Source: Siphonodentalium dalli
Lineage: Eukaryota; Mollusca; Scaphopoda; Gadilida; Siphonodentaliidae
Direction of reading: 5' to 3'
DNA: 64,000 bases
Assembly: GCA_032622095.1 (NCBI GenBank)
Contig: CP136066.1
Span: forward strand, 6,223,784 to 6,287,783
This document shows, piece by piece, positions 44,635 through 56,192 of this stretch (within the stretch, counting starts at the first letter, position 1; each line of letters opens with the position of its first letter). The notes under the pieces are model-generated. The model was not told the DNA's origin. It saw only the letters and a list, made by a program, of their open reading frames with translations, and ran no database searches. Position numbers and translations under genes: made by a program.

Positions 44635-45560
44635 TTGGTAAATATATATGTGAGAGTTATGGAGGCACTGACTCATTATGAGTGGTCATTGCTCATATTT
44701 GCTTAACTCAGTGAACGTGAACAAATTCTCATTTTTTATACAAATGGCCATGTGTCGATCGGAATGGTACATCGTCTAGCCCAGACTAATGATCTTATCC
44801 ACGACCTAACCACATCAGCTACGGGGACACCCTTAAAAGGGAAGCCCTTTCACCGAGAGGTTAGGAAGCGTATCAGTCTGAACATAGGTTCAAACTCACT
44901 ACCTTCGAAATTCTTGATCTGCCATTCTGCGACCATACGATTACTGGTACTGGCGTATATATATATATATATATATATGTCAGAGTTATGGAGGCACGGA
45001 CTCAGTATGAGTGTTCGGTGAATAGCAATTCGACCCACATAGGTTGCTATCTTGAAGGGTGTCCTTAGTCGCATTGGTAATGTAACAGCATGTTGTGGTG
45101 AAGATGTCGGATATAAAATCAGCCAAATTACATATTGTTTTATCAGATAGGGGAACAATATATATCTAAATGAGCAATTCCATGGATATGCTATTATGAA
45201 TATGTCGAGAGATCTGAATGTGTTTTGATGTTCAGCAGTATCATCCAGACTTTTACTTTTGATGTTTTCATCAGTAAGGATACTGCCTGTTAATACAGAA
45301 CTATAGATTAGGTGAATGTCAATTGGACCCGCACATGTTGATATTGCGAAGGGATTTACAAGGCGCAATGTTAATGTGACAGCATTTTGTGAGGCAAATA
45401 TGTTTGGTTTAATCAGTCACTTCATACATCTTTTTGTTCAGCACTAAGTACACTACACATTTAATTGGACAGTTCCATGTAAATAAATTTTAGATGTCTT
45501 AAGGAATATTCATTTTCTAATGTAATGACACTGTTTAGATACACTTGAGTCGATCACAAA
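44635..45560. repeat. Duplicated blocks around a (TA)n tract
   Basis: ATATATATGTGAGAGTTATGG + AGGCACTGACTCA.TATGAGTG occurs at ~44643 and again at ~44976. Between them are a reversed ACACCCTTAAAAGGG motif and (AT)n at 44957-44980. From ~45010 a ~290-bp segment (AATTCGACCCACATAGGTTG, TAATGTAACAGCATGTTGTG, AGCAATTCCATGGATAT) recurs in diverged form at ~45300-45500. Confidence 0.6.
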
Positions 45561-46761
45561 CATATAGTAGCAAATCGATTTATAAACAAGTTTGTGATCC
45601 GTTAAAATGTTTTACAATTATAATTACACATAGCTTTGGGCACAAATGTTGCTACTTACAATTGCCACATCCATGCCATATTGGGTGGCAGTCAAAGTAA
45701 TTGTTGTGCGAGGGGATTGTATTTGTACTTAACAATGACTAGTGTTTGTGGTTGTTTGGAAGAGGCTTTTTAAATAAATAGCGTTTACGTGAAAAATTAA
45801 GAATATCTAATTTCACTCGCTATCACATCTCTAGATCTTTGCAGATCTATACAGATAATACTGTCTCCATGCAGTTTTTCGACCTACTTAGACCACATGA
45901 ACGCGACAAGGGGAGCCATAATTTTCTTCTCAATGTTGCATACATGCCGATTGCAATAGTATCTAGTAGGTTAATGTTTGTTGTTTGATATGTTGTATTT
46001 TTCCCGGTCCAAGCTATTTCAAGTTAACTTGTGAAATTTTAGGCGCCCAGGCACTGACATACGTACACAGCCTCGATAACGATTGGATCATCTGCTTCCG
46101 CGTGCATATTTGCATTTTATTTTCTCTTATCTATGTTGCTAATTAGCATATTTTCCACATACGCGCCTTTCATTTAAAGCGTAGACATGTATTCGTAAAA
46201 TTGTGATCTAATTAATGGAGCGGATATAATAGTCCCACCTATCACTGGTGTTAGGTTTGAAACGACCGCAATGCATATTTTGATCCGATATAACGTAATT
46301 GTGTAACCAACCCCTATAATTGCAAGGTATATTATTCTTCTCAATTCCTAATATAATATGTATTAGAATGTTGACTTGTATTGCATTTTTAGATTATAAA
46401 TTGAAGACTGATATTGAGACATTGACAATCAATTTTATGGATGTACATTATTGCATGTGTATATTGGTTATTATCACATGTTACTTACATGTACATGTAT
46501 ATAGTGGGGAGTTATCAAGCTGCCCAATATATTTTGGCAAATAAACATTAATTGTATACAAAAACCTTTGTAGAGTTCTTCCTTAGGAAGATTTTACATC
46601 TTTTCAATCTGCCAATATATAATCATACGTGTGTCTATGTATTTGATGTGTACTTACTGCTATTTGCATTTCTAGTTGGAACTTGAGTTTGGTAAGCCGT
46701 AGTTAGCGGATGGTAGACGGCATGAATTCAGGCTAGGCATATCATTACAATTAATTATTTA
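45561..46761. other. No gene seen
   Basis: AT-rich DNA. A small inverted pair (TTTGTGATC.. / GATCACAAAC) lies near 45550-45600. No coding feature. Confidence 0.45.
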
Positions 46762-47145
46762 CTAGCTGGTGGGCCCGACTTCGTCCGGGCTGTTTCCCCT
46801 CTGCTTTCCATCGAAAGGCGCGATTTGACCTTGAATTGACCATTTTTAAGGTCAAGGTCAGGTCAGGGTAACGATTCGACCCGTCCAAAACACACTCTCG
46901 ACAAAAGTACCCCTAGGTATCAAAGTTCGTCGAAATCCGTCCGTTTTACCCGATTTGACCTTGAATTGACCATTTTGAAGGTCAATGTCAGGTCGGAGTC
47001 ACTATTTGACCCATCCAAAACACTCACCGGACAAAAGTACCCACAGGTATCAAATTTCGTCGAAATCCGTCTGGCAGTTTTCCCGGCCATTGATAACAGA
47101 CAAACAGACATACAAACAGACAGAAGTCACAAAATATATATTAGA
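46762..47145 (-). mobile_element. Helitron-like element, short form (384 bp)
   Basis: Read on the minus strand it begins TCTAATATATATTTTG after an A, and ends with a hairpin GCCCGGAC-GAA-GTCGGGC followed by CCACCAGCTAG before a T. These are canonical Helitron marks: 5' TC, 3' stem-loop and CTRR end, A/T target, no target duplication. Internally two ~150-bp direct repeats carry TTGACCTTGAATTGACC, GACCC.TCCAAAACAC and ATTTCGTCGAAATCCGTC. No Rep or helicase frame, so it is non-autonomous. It shares the 3' end design with the elements at 49-60 kb. Confidence 0.65.
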
Positions 47146-47814
47146 TATATGAAAGGGAAAATCAGTTCATGAGTACATATATCAGAAGGAAAGCTCCGAT
47201 GGGATTTCAACATTAATCTGGGAGTGTTATACATATACAGAGACCAGAAGGAAAAATCTGAAGGAATTTCAGTTTTGTATACAGGGTGTATTGGACATGC
47301 ATATACAAGAAGGAAAACTCAGAAGGGTATTTTACTAGGAGTGTCAGTCCCATACAGCTGTAAACAAGAACAACATGTCAGAACAAATTGAAGCTGATAC
47401 AATGCCTCGATTCAATGCACATAATAGATCATCGAGTGAAAATGATGAACAGGACATGTCACTCCTAATATAAAATAAATGTGACGGTTTCGTATTCACC
47501 ATTGAACGTGTAATATTCTGGCCGTGTTCCGTGACCAAGTACCACTCCAATTCGAATAAAATGTCTCTGTCAATTGAAATAAGTTCTTGTACATCCATGC
47601 CTGTCAGTTTATTTCACCATACATGTCACGTGACCTTTTCACTAACCTCAGTGCGCACACACCTGACTGGGTGCACCTAAAATGCTGAATCAGCTATTTG
47701 GCAGCAGGTTACAACATACAAGGATATTACCTGAGTTCAGTTTAACTCAATTGTAACGAAATATATGTTATTTCCCAATACAAGATCGCGGCACCGTTTG
47801 ACAATCCGCCATGC
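47146..47814. other. Degenerate ~60-bp repeat then no feature
   Basis: CAGAAGGAAA.CTC.GA.GGGATTT recurs three or four times between ~47176 and 47335. The rest (47340-47814) shows nothing recognisable. Confidence 0.45.
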
Positions 47815-48430
47815 CTGTCCAGCAGTTAAACATCCTGTTCAGCAATGCGGCTGCTGCAGTTCAGTCGATTCTTGTGAACGCAGTTTAGCTCAATTTAACG
47901 AAGTCAGCATAGTATAGGTTGTGCAAATGACTTGTAATCGATGGTCCAAGTACAGGGATGGCTCACAATTGACCGACCTCCACCACAGTTCAACAGTTTA
48001 AAATCCCATTCAGCACTTTACGTACAGTTCAGCAGATTACCCCGAACGCAGATTAACATATTTTTAACGACGATTGTCGGGTATAGGTAATGCAAATGAC
48101 TTTTAATCGATGGACCAAAACCAAACATAGGGAGGGAATACTATTGCACCGACTTCCACCCAGTTTAAAATCACGTTCGGCACTTCATCGGATACTGTTC
48201 AGCAGATCCCACGAAAGTAGCTTAACCGATTTTTAACTATAGGATAGTCAGGTATATGTTATGCAAATGACTTGCAATCGATGGGCCATAACCAAGTACA
48301 GAGATGGAACACAATTAACATTTTAACGGACATCCACCAATGTTCAACAGTTCAAAATCGCGTTCAGCAAATACTCGATTACAGTTTAGCAGATTCCACC
48401 GATCGCAGTTTAACCGATATTTAATCCAGT
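47815..48430. repeat. Tandem repeat, ~170-bp unit, 3.5 copies, each with ATGCAAAT
   Basis: The unit contains: CACGTTCAGCA-like, TTCAGCAGATTCCACCGA, CGCAGTTTAACCGATTTTTAAC, GTCAGGTATAGGTTATGCAAATGACTTGTAATCGATGG-type blocks, CAAGTACAGGGATGG and ACCTCCACCACAGTTCAACAG. TGCAAATGACTT.TAATCGATGG recurs near 47922, 48091 and 48262 (spacing ~170). ATGCAAAT is the octamer bound by POU-domain factors; here it is probably just part of the repeat. Confidence 0.8.
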
Positions 48431-48443
48431 TTTTTTATTTATA

Positions 48444-48446
<3 letters not shown>

Positions 48447-48502
<56 letters not shown>

Positions 48503-48507
48503 TCTCT
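48447..48507. repeat. (CT)n microsatellite
   Basis: About 30 CT dinucleotides with one CCCT interruption near the end. Confidence 0.97.
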
Positions 48508-49399
48508 CTGAAACCCATACTTTCGGAACAGCTTGCATCTTAATCTACGCCAATATTATAATTATCAAACTGAGCGGTGTATCCTCCACCAATGAAACTA
48601 CCGAAAGATACTGACTCCGAACTTGACAGAATTTTCAAAATCCCTCAACATGCTTTATAATATTTTGCTCTAGAATACGATGGCATCCTATCTCTACCAA
48701 ATATAATCAAAGCCTTATCTCATAGATCGAATACTGCCATATAATATGGAATGAGTTAAGTATTATATCTCATTACCTTATTATAGTATCCGACAAGCCA
48801 AATTTCGTGACAGAATGTTGGCATCCTTGGGAGGTGTGGTAAGTGGCCCTAAAATATATCCCCACCGAATCTATCTAAACGTTTGGCTTGGGGCACCGCA
48901 CTGTCAGTCGGTTAGTAACATGATACATTAGAATGGCATAAACACTGCCACGCTTGTTCGAACTAGATGATATATAGAGAACACCCATTGAAATGCCGAT
49001 ACCATGGAAGTATATCTGATTTGATGGAATCAGACCTCTAGTTATTATTATTTGTTTGGGGGGGGGTGATTTGACCCAGGAGGATTTGAAAGTGCCTGAG
49101 ACGTAATTTTTTCTTTCTTTTTAGTGTAAACATATTTTTATTTCCAACATAACATAATATGCACGTGTACATGTGATACAAAATTAATATGCAAAATAGA
49201 AGAGATAATGTATGGAAATGAGGACCAAACAACAAGCCCGATGGCTTATATGAAGTCTTTTCCTCTTTGGCGACATGCCACTTCCCCGATAAGTGAGGGA
49301 GGGGTATCGATCAGATGGGAAAGGCTTGAGATAATGTTTATTTTTCTTAGCTTTCTTGAGTTTTCTTTCATCCGTCCCCATTAATTTAGGTTTCATTTA
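48508..49399. other. No gene seen
   Basis: Non-coding DNA with a G run near 49060. Minus-strand frames at 49038-49396 have no domain. Confidence 0.45.
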
Positions 49400-50022
49400 T
49401 CTCATATATATTTGGATGACCTCTGTCTGTTTGTATGTCTGTCTGTATGTCATTAATACAAATCTACGATTCTCGACCGATCGGGACGAAACTTGGTACG
49501 TGTGTGTAGTTTGACCAAGCGGTGGTCGTTGTCGTATCGGCGAGCCCGTGCGACGCCCGTGCAGCGCATGCGCAGACGAGATCTCGGAAACGGGTGGAGC
49601 TATCGACTTGAAATTTGCTATGTGAATGTATCTTGCCCCGGATACGAATTTTATCTGGTCGCCGAGCCCGTGCGACGCCAGCTTCGCGCATGCGCAGACG
49701 AGATCTCGGAAACGGGTGGAGCTATCGACTTGAAATTTGCTATGTGAATGTATCTTGCCCCGGATGCGAATTTTATCGGGTCAACGAGCCCGTGCGGCGC
49801 CCGCTTCGCGCATGCGCAGACGAGATCTCGGAAACGGATGGAGCTATCGACTTGGAATTTGCTATGTGAATGTATCTTACCCCAGATACGAATTTTATCG
49901 GGTCGCCGAGTCCGTGCGATGCCAGCTTCGCGCATGCGCAGACCAGATCTCGGAAACGGGTGGAGCTATCGACTTGAAATTTGGTTTTTGAATAGCCCGG
50001 ACAACGTCGGGCTCATCGGCTA
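49400..50022 (+). mobile_element. Helitron-like element type II, array member 1
   Basis: Begins TCTCATATATATTTGG after an A and ends with a hairpin GCCC(G)GAC-AAC-GTCGGGC and TCATCGGCTA, one base short of a CTAG end, directly abutting the next element. Inside are four copies of an exact 122-bp unit (GCGCATGCGCAGAC at 49564, 49686, 49808, 49930) holding GAGATCTCGGAAACGGGTGG, AGCTATCGACTTGAAATTTG and CCCCGGATACGAATTTTATC. Long overlapping frames in both strands come from this repeat and are not genes. Confidence 0.65.
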
Positions 50023-50524
50023 TCTCATATATATTTTGAAGACCTCTGTCTGTTTGTCTGTCTGTCTGTCTGTCCTTAATACAAATCTACGATTATCGAC
50101 CGATCGGGACGAAACTTGGTACGTGTATGTAGTTTGAACAGGCGGGGGTTGTTGTCGTATTGGCGAGCCCGTGCGACGCCCGTGCAGCGCATGCGCAGAC
50201 GAGATCTCGGAAACGGGTGGAGCTATCGACTTGAAATTTGCTATGTGAATGTATCTTGCCCCGGATACGAATTTTATCGGGTCGCTGAGCCCGTGCGATG
50301 CCAGATTCGCGCATGCGCAGACGAGATCTCGGAAACGGGTGGAGCTATCGACTTGAAATTTGCTATGTGAATGTATCTTGCCCCGGATACGAATTTTATC
50401 GGGTCGCAGAGCCCGTGCGACGCCAGCTTCGCGCATGCGCAGACCAGATCTCGGAAACGGGTAGAGATATCGACTTGAAATTTGGTTTTTGAATAGTCCG
50501 GAAAACGTCGGGCTCATTGGCTAG
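50023..50524 (+). mobile_element. Helitron-like element type II, array member 2
   Basis: Begins TCTCATATATATTTTG and ends GTCCGGAAAACGTCGGGC then TCATTGGCTAG, with no base between it and its neighbours on either side. It has three copies of the 122-bp internal unit (GCGCATGC at 50187, 50309, 50431) against four in member 1. Confidence 0.7.
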
Positions 50525-50547
50525 TCTATTATATATTTTGGAAGATC

Positions 50548-50611
<64 letters not shown>

Positions 50612-51451
50612 CGATGAACTCAAAAACGACTGAGCCAATTTCGATGAAACTTGGTATTTGGGGGTATTTTCGGGCCACGAGTAACATAGGCCTATTAATT
50701 TGTTCGTGCGAGGTCAACTTTTCACGTGCCGAGGTCAAATCTGTTTTTACGCCGTTTTGCGCTAATATATTTCAGTTCGGTGCTCACAAATCGATTCGAT
50801 ATAGCGCGAATAATAAATTGCCAGTCATATAATTTGCATGGTTAGAATCTGTGTGGCTTCATCTTTCCAACGATATATAATATGTATTTATCCGTTTTAG
50901 TTATCTGCCTCAATTATTAAGAAGAAGTGGTACGATCTTCTATCAGGGTAAAAACAATGCGTAACTTCTATGACGTCGTTAGAGGTCAAAAAGTTAGATC
51001 ACGTTAACTCTCACCCGGCCGATGCATTTGACTGTTTCAGACGTCTTGGCGATATCTCGGGCACCGATGGTAATTTATCTTTACGTTGAAACTTGAGGCG
51101 CGTTTATATACTTCAGTGGAAATCAAATAGGGTTAAACTGGCGGATTTTTACGGACGAAATTTGATGCATAGGGTATCTCGGTATCAGCTGGGCCGATTT
51201 CCCGGTATCCGCTGGGCCGATTTCCACCATTTTTGGGGTGTTGGTGTTTGACCCCACATGACCTTGACCTTCAAAATGGTCAATTCAAGGTCAAATCGGG
51301 TAAAACCGGATGGATTTCGACGGGTACTTTTGTCGGGTACTTTTGTTCGGGCAGTGTTTTGGACGGGTCAAATCGTGACCCCCACTTGACCTTGGCCTTC
51401 AAAATAGACAATTCAAGGTCAAACCCCGGACGAAGTCGGGTCACCTTCTAG
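50525..51451 (+). mobile_element. Helitron-like element type I, array member 3
   Basis: Begins TCTATTATATATTTTGG and ends CCCCGGAC-GAA-GTCGGG then TCACCTTCTAG. After the 5' end come a (GT)n tract, ACTCAAAAACGACTGAGCC, AATTTCGATGAAACTTGGTA, GGGGGTATTTTCGGGCC and a long conserved body through GATGCATTTGACTGTTTCAG. No protein is encoded; a 72-codon frame starting at the ATG after the (GT)n tract is shared by sister copies but has no known motif. Confidence 0.75.
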
Positions 51452-52576
51452 TCTATTATATATTTTGAAAGATCTGTATGTGTGTGTGTGTGTGTTTGTT
51501 TGTTTGTGTGTAATCGATGGACTCAAATATGGCTAAGCCAATTTCGATGAAACTTGGTATGTGGGGGTATTTTCGGGTCAGGACTAACATAGGCATATTT
51601 ATTTGTCCGTGCGACGTGACCTTGACCTTCAAAACTCATATCTCGGGATCGCTGTGCTAACACGCCAGAATTTAGCACTGCGATGCAGGGAGGATAACTC
51701 TATATTCATACGTAAGCGTTTTGCAGGCCATTGCGCATCGTGTATTTTCCCCAAAATTATAACATTTACAATATATATTGTCAATTTGCAGGCTATTAAA
51801 AATCGTGCATCTATCCCAAAATATATCATTTATTACAATTTCTGATATATAAATTTTGTTACAGCTAATATTCTTAGGTCTATTGTCGATAGATTTAGTT
51901 TTTGTATATTCACACCACGTATAGGCTCAAGCTGTTTACATTTACCCCGCGGGTCTGGAATCTCATCCAAGAATCCATTTAGCTGAAATAATACTTCGTT
52001 GTTGCGAAATGGAATCTACCGGTGCCCCCCCCCCCCCAACCATCGACAATGTTCAACTTTGACGGCGAGAAAATAATTAGTTAAAATTTACTACACAATT
52101 CTGATTTATCTTTACGATGAAGCTTGATAATTAACGAGTGTGTATATGAGGCGCGTTTATATACTTTAGTGGAAATCAAATCGGGTAAAACTGGCGGATT
52201 TTTACGGACGAAATTTGCTAATTTATCTTTACGTTGAAGCTTGATAATTAACGAGTGTGTATATGAGGCGCGTTTATATACTTTAGTGGAAATCAAATCG
52301 GGTAAAACTGGCGAATTGTTACGGACGAAAGTTGATACATAGGGTATCTCGGTATCCGCTGGGCCGATTTCCCGGTATCCGCTGGGCCAATTTCCACCAT
52401 TTTTGGAGTGTTGGTGTTGGTAAAATACCAGACGGATTTTGACGAAATTTTGATACTTAGTGGTAATTGTTTCCAGGGAGTGTTTTGGACGGGTCAAATC
52501 GTGACCCCACCTGAACTTGACCTTCAAAATTGTCAATTCAATGTCAAAGCCCGGACGAAGTCGGGTCACCTTCTAG
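51452..52576 (+). mobile_element. Helitron-like element type I, long form, array member 4
   Basis: Begins TCTATTATATATTTTG directly after member 3's CTAG and ends GGACGAAGTCGGGTCACC + TTCTAG before a T. It differs from member 3 by a ~700-bp interior (51620-52320) shared only with the minus-strand copy at 59313-60440. That interior includes a tandem ~115-bp repeat with GATTTATCTTTACG.TGAAGC and CGCGTTTATATACTTTAGTGG. Confidence 0.75.
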
Positions 52577-53396
52577 TGTTATATATATCACTGATTAACC
52601 AAGAACCGGTTAGTTGCAATTCGAGTAGTTTACTCACCAGGATGAAGTGAATTATAATCGACACGAATACTCCGTTACAGAATAGATCCATACCCTCTGT
52701 CAGAATTATCAAACTAAACGCGTTGGTTCAACGTGGGAATCTGAACCCCAACTCAATGATTTGTTTTAGTTTTTTTGACACAGCTCAATTGACTAGGCCT
52801 AAACAAAAAATACGTTTGTTTCCGCTAACACGACCGACCCTATTTTAAACCGCCGACCATAAACTTTTTATTGCCATTGCAAAAAAAAAAACAAATGCGC
52901 ATGCGTCGAGAGGTGAAAGTCTAAATAATTTCGCAGGTACCGACGGAGAGAAAAAATCTGCTCTAAATCTGAAATGTGACAATATTTGCCAAAATGAAAT
53001 GCATAATAATATGCCAACTATGCAGATCAACACTTTTGATTGATTTATGTGAGGACGGAGTCAGCTGATTTAATAAAATTCTTGATTGTTTATGGAAAGT
53101 CATCCCGAGAAGACGCGGCCATTTTGAATTTTCGTCGAAGACAGGACATGTACACGGTGAGATCTGACCAACTACTACTAAACTATGCACAATATGATGA
53201 ATAAATAAGCAACTAAGATATATCTATCACATATTTGCTCAACTGGGACTATCGTTTCGGCTAGTACACATGCACTTTGTTACGCTGACCTCAAAAATTC
53301 AATCAGTGGGATTATCTGTTTAACTGTCACGGCCTACTAAATCATCGTCAGTGAAATACATTCATACTGTTTAATAATTCTTGCCAAGCAAAAACT
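52577..53396. other. No gene seen; presumed 5' flank of the ORF1-like frame
   Basis: AT-rich DNA without a supported feature. GTACACGGTGAGATC near 53151 resembles a splice donor, but no exon could be defined. Confidence 0.4.
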
Positions 53397-54407
53397 ATGG
53401 AAGCCGGATTTTCTGAAACCGTGTCTGGTGTAAATTGTCCACCCCAGATGGAAGTACCAACAAACTCATCCATCGCAAACGAACCTATTGAAAGCCCCAG
53501 TAAATTTGCTGAAAATTTAGGGAAGCGAGGGAGATCTAATACAACTTCGTCGCCAATGTCTTCCACTGATTTCCAAGATCCAAAGAAACGACCAGCATAT
53601 CAATCTATTCTGGGGAATCTAAGTTCATCAGCATCAGGGATTTCAGTGGATGGTTCTATCAACAATAACCCTGAAATGAGTGTTTTTGAACAAGGCATTA
53701 TTCAAGCATTAACTAATCCTGTAGTACTGAAAGCCATACCTGCAGTATGTACTGGCATAGCAGAACAAGCAGCAATAAAAGCGACCAAACCCCAAAATGA
53801 GATTATAGTCTCACTCCAGCGTCAAATTTGTGACCGGGATGAGGACATTAAATCCATTACCAATCGGGTACAAAAATTAGAAAACAAACTTGAATGTGCT
53901 AGATCAGATATTGGTGGCCTAAAGGATGAAGTAGATGATCTCTAGCAATATGGCAGAAGAACTAACTTAAGGATTCATGGGATCCCTGAAGATGTAAATG
54001 AAAACACTAACATTCTTGTTCTGGAGGCGGCGTATCGATTGGGGGTGGATCCGAAATACAGGGATGTTGGTCGTAGTCATCGATTGGGCGCACCGAGGAG
54101 AGACGGTGTCCCTCGACCAATCATTGCAAGGTTACCCTCATATAATGTACGCGAGGCCATCTATAGCCAACGAAGACTGGCTTATGACGCCTTCCTCGAG
54201 TATGAGGACCCTGTCTACATAAACGAGGACCTAACAGCAACACGAGCCGAACTTTTCCGCCAAGTGAGAGACCTTAAAGGGAGCTCTAAAATCCATTCCA
54301 CCTGGACTCACGATGGAGTCATCTTCGTGAAAGAAAAGGAAGACAGTGCTCCCTTAAGATTGTCAACGCGGGCTCAGGTTGATGTCTATGTTGTCTCCCG
54401 TGGCTAA
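53397..54407 (+). pseudogene. LINE ORF1-like protein with one internal stop
   Basis: From the ATG at 53397 a frame runs 182 codons, meets one TAG (53943-53945), and continues in the same frame to a TAA at 54405-54407 (336 codons). The first part is Ser/Asn/Pro-rich, then a predicted coiled coil (SLQRQICDRDEDIKSITNRV, QKLENKLECARSDIGGLKDE). After the stop comes QYGRRTNLRIHGIPED, RSHRLGAPRRDGVPRPIIAR, INEDLTATRAELFRQVRDLK and HSTWTHDGVIFVKE. Coiled coil + 'QYgRR.NlRihGiPE' + 'R.hRlG....rPiiv' is the layout of L1/Tx1-type ORF1 (Transposase_22-like) RNA chaperones. The stop replaces what is usually a Glu codon. No RT lies downstream, so it is a solitary or 3'-truncated copy. Confidence 0.75.
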
Positions 54408-54675
54408 GGTGTTGAAATGTCCTGTAAGTTGGTGCCAATAGGTCATTGGGGCCTACACAAGCCGCACCCATTATTGTTACTTTAAAAATGACACATAGTT
54501 AATTTACTATATACAAACCAATACCCTAATTTCCGACCGATAGAATAATCAAATTAAAATATGATCTTTGAAATCTATTCCTATGTAAGTAAAGAAACTA
54601 TATTTTTAGTAATCCAAGCAAAATATTCCTTATCCCATAACTCGTTTTGAACTTTAAATTGACACAACTAACGAG
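54408..54675. other. No gene seen
   Basis: Flank of the ORF1-like frame without a supported feature. Confidence 0.4.
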
Positions 54676-54970
54676 AATCCACCTGAGAGTCCCAGTCGAT
54701 ATTTAGTGTCAACAAAGTCTGTCCCGGTCATGTTTTGACGCGAAGTTAACCAAGTGGAAATGAACAACCACTCTAAATGTGTTGCCTTCCCCGTGAAACG
54801 AATGTTAATCTTCACCCAAATTAATCCACCTGAGAGTCCCAGTCGACATTTTGTGTCAACAAATTTTCCCGGTCATGTTTTGACGCGAAGTTAACCATGT
54901 GGAAATGAACAACCACTCTAAATGTTATGCCTTCCCCGTGAAACTATGTTAATCCCCACCTAAACTAATC
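54676..54970. repeat. Tandem duplication, 147-bp unit, two copies
   Basis: AATCCACCTGAGAGTCCCAG starts both copies (54676 and 54823), followed by GTGTCAACAAA, GGTCATGTTTTGACGCGAAG, TTAACCA.GTGGAAATGAAC and CCTTCCCCGTGAAAC. Very similar copies, so recent. Confidence 0.9.
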
Positions 54971-56192
54971 TCTTATCAACACAGTCGTGTAGCCTGGATA
55001 TTGTCAGTCTGAATCAATCAATCTGTACATGACCCACAAACAGATGGCATGCCTTGTGCGTCAGACATTATCTGGAAACCATAAAAATATGAAATCAAAT
55101 GTCAGCGCATAGCGGGAAATCGCAAGTATGTATTCCTTTCTCATCTCCTATACCCCTTCGTTGTTTTATATTCTTCCGTCTTTCTGGAATACTTAATCTA
55201 TGACGCGATAAACTCCATAATCTACATACAGGGACGTGTCATCCTACCCAGCAATGGAGGGGGTAACTTTTCCTATATTCAGATTTCCATATCCTATCAT
55301 CAATCTTTTTCTGTCTCTTCCCCACATATTTCAGCCCTATGATTTGCCATCCCAACAAAGACCCCAGTCATAAATATTTACATTTAACCTCATTCATTTT
55401 CTCGGTTGGTGTTGGGAGGGGGGGTCACATGTATTGGATACCCCTCTATTAATCCGAATTTATTATTTACCTTGTACCACGATTTGTTTATTCTAAATGC
55501 ATGATATCCTGCTTCAAAATACGTATACTTGGTGAGGACTGACCACACCTACATTTTTGGCAAAATGGTTGGTTTGTTATGGCTGGAACAGTTACAATTA
55601 AGGCTGATCACATTCAAATTTATGCAACATTTAACTCCATAATCTATAACATATATGCGAGACAGATCTTAAGCTCTAAATATGTGTATCAGCTGCTCCA
55701 TAGTAATAGCGTAGATGGTGTTAGTGATGCGAGTTTGCCCCTCAAAGGGCTAGGCCTCCCTTTATCATCTCTTCTGCCTCATTTTTCGAGAAGAAATGAG
55801 CCATAGGGGAGAGCCCACCCCTGTCTGCATCAACTTACGACTCGGTAGACCAGATGATAAACTCCCACCACACACCTGATCGAACGGATTCCTAAATCCT
55901 TTGTTGTCTCTTCAGTTCGATTTTATCTCCTAGAAGAGACTGCACATAGGGGGCGCGGGAACTTGTCAAACTGGATTTTTTGTTCTTTAACTGGATTTTT
56001 GTTATTTAACTCTCAGCCGCTTTCAGCCGTACGAGCCTTACCTGACAACAAGCTATCTCACTAATATGCTTACAATTTGGAAACTTCAAAATACGGTTCT
56101 TCGTGATAATTTAAATATCTGAAATTAGAAAGGGGCGATGGAGGGGCGGGGGTACGTAGCACACTGTATATATATATATATATATATATATA
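54971..56192. other. No gene seen; ends in a (TA)n tract
   Basis: AT-rich DNA with no recognised gene. CTGGATTTTT..GTT.TTTAACT is duplicated near 55970-56010. A (TA)n tract at ~56165-56192 is the target of the Helitron-like element that follows. Confidence 0.45.

Noticed and set aside
44820-44925. tRNA or tRNA-derived SINE, based on GGTTCAAACTC resembling a B box
   Set aside because: No acceptable A box at the expected distance and no cloverleaf could be drawn.
49464-50517. Stack of 84-165-codon frames on both strands
   Set aside because: Caused by the 122-bp internal repeat of type II Helitron-like elements; the same peptide reappears in each unit and frame.
52845-53190. Minus-strand frames before the ORF1-like gene
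   Set aside because: No recognisable domain; mixed frames with low similarity to anything.
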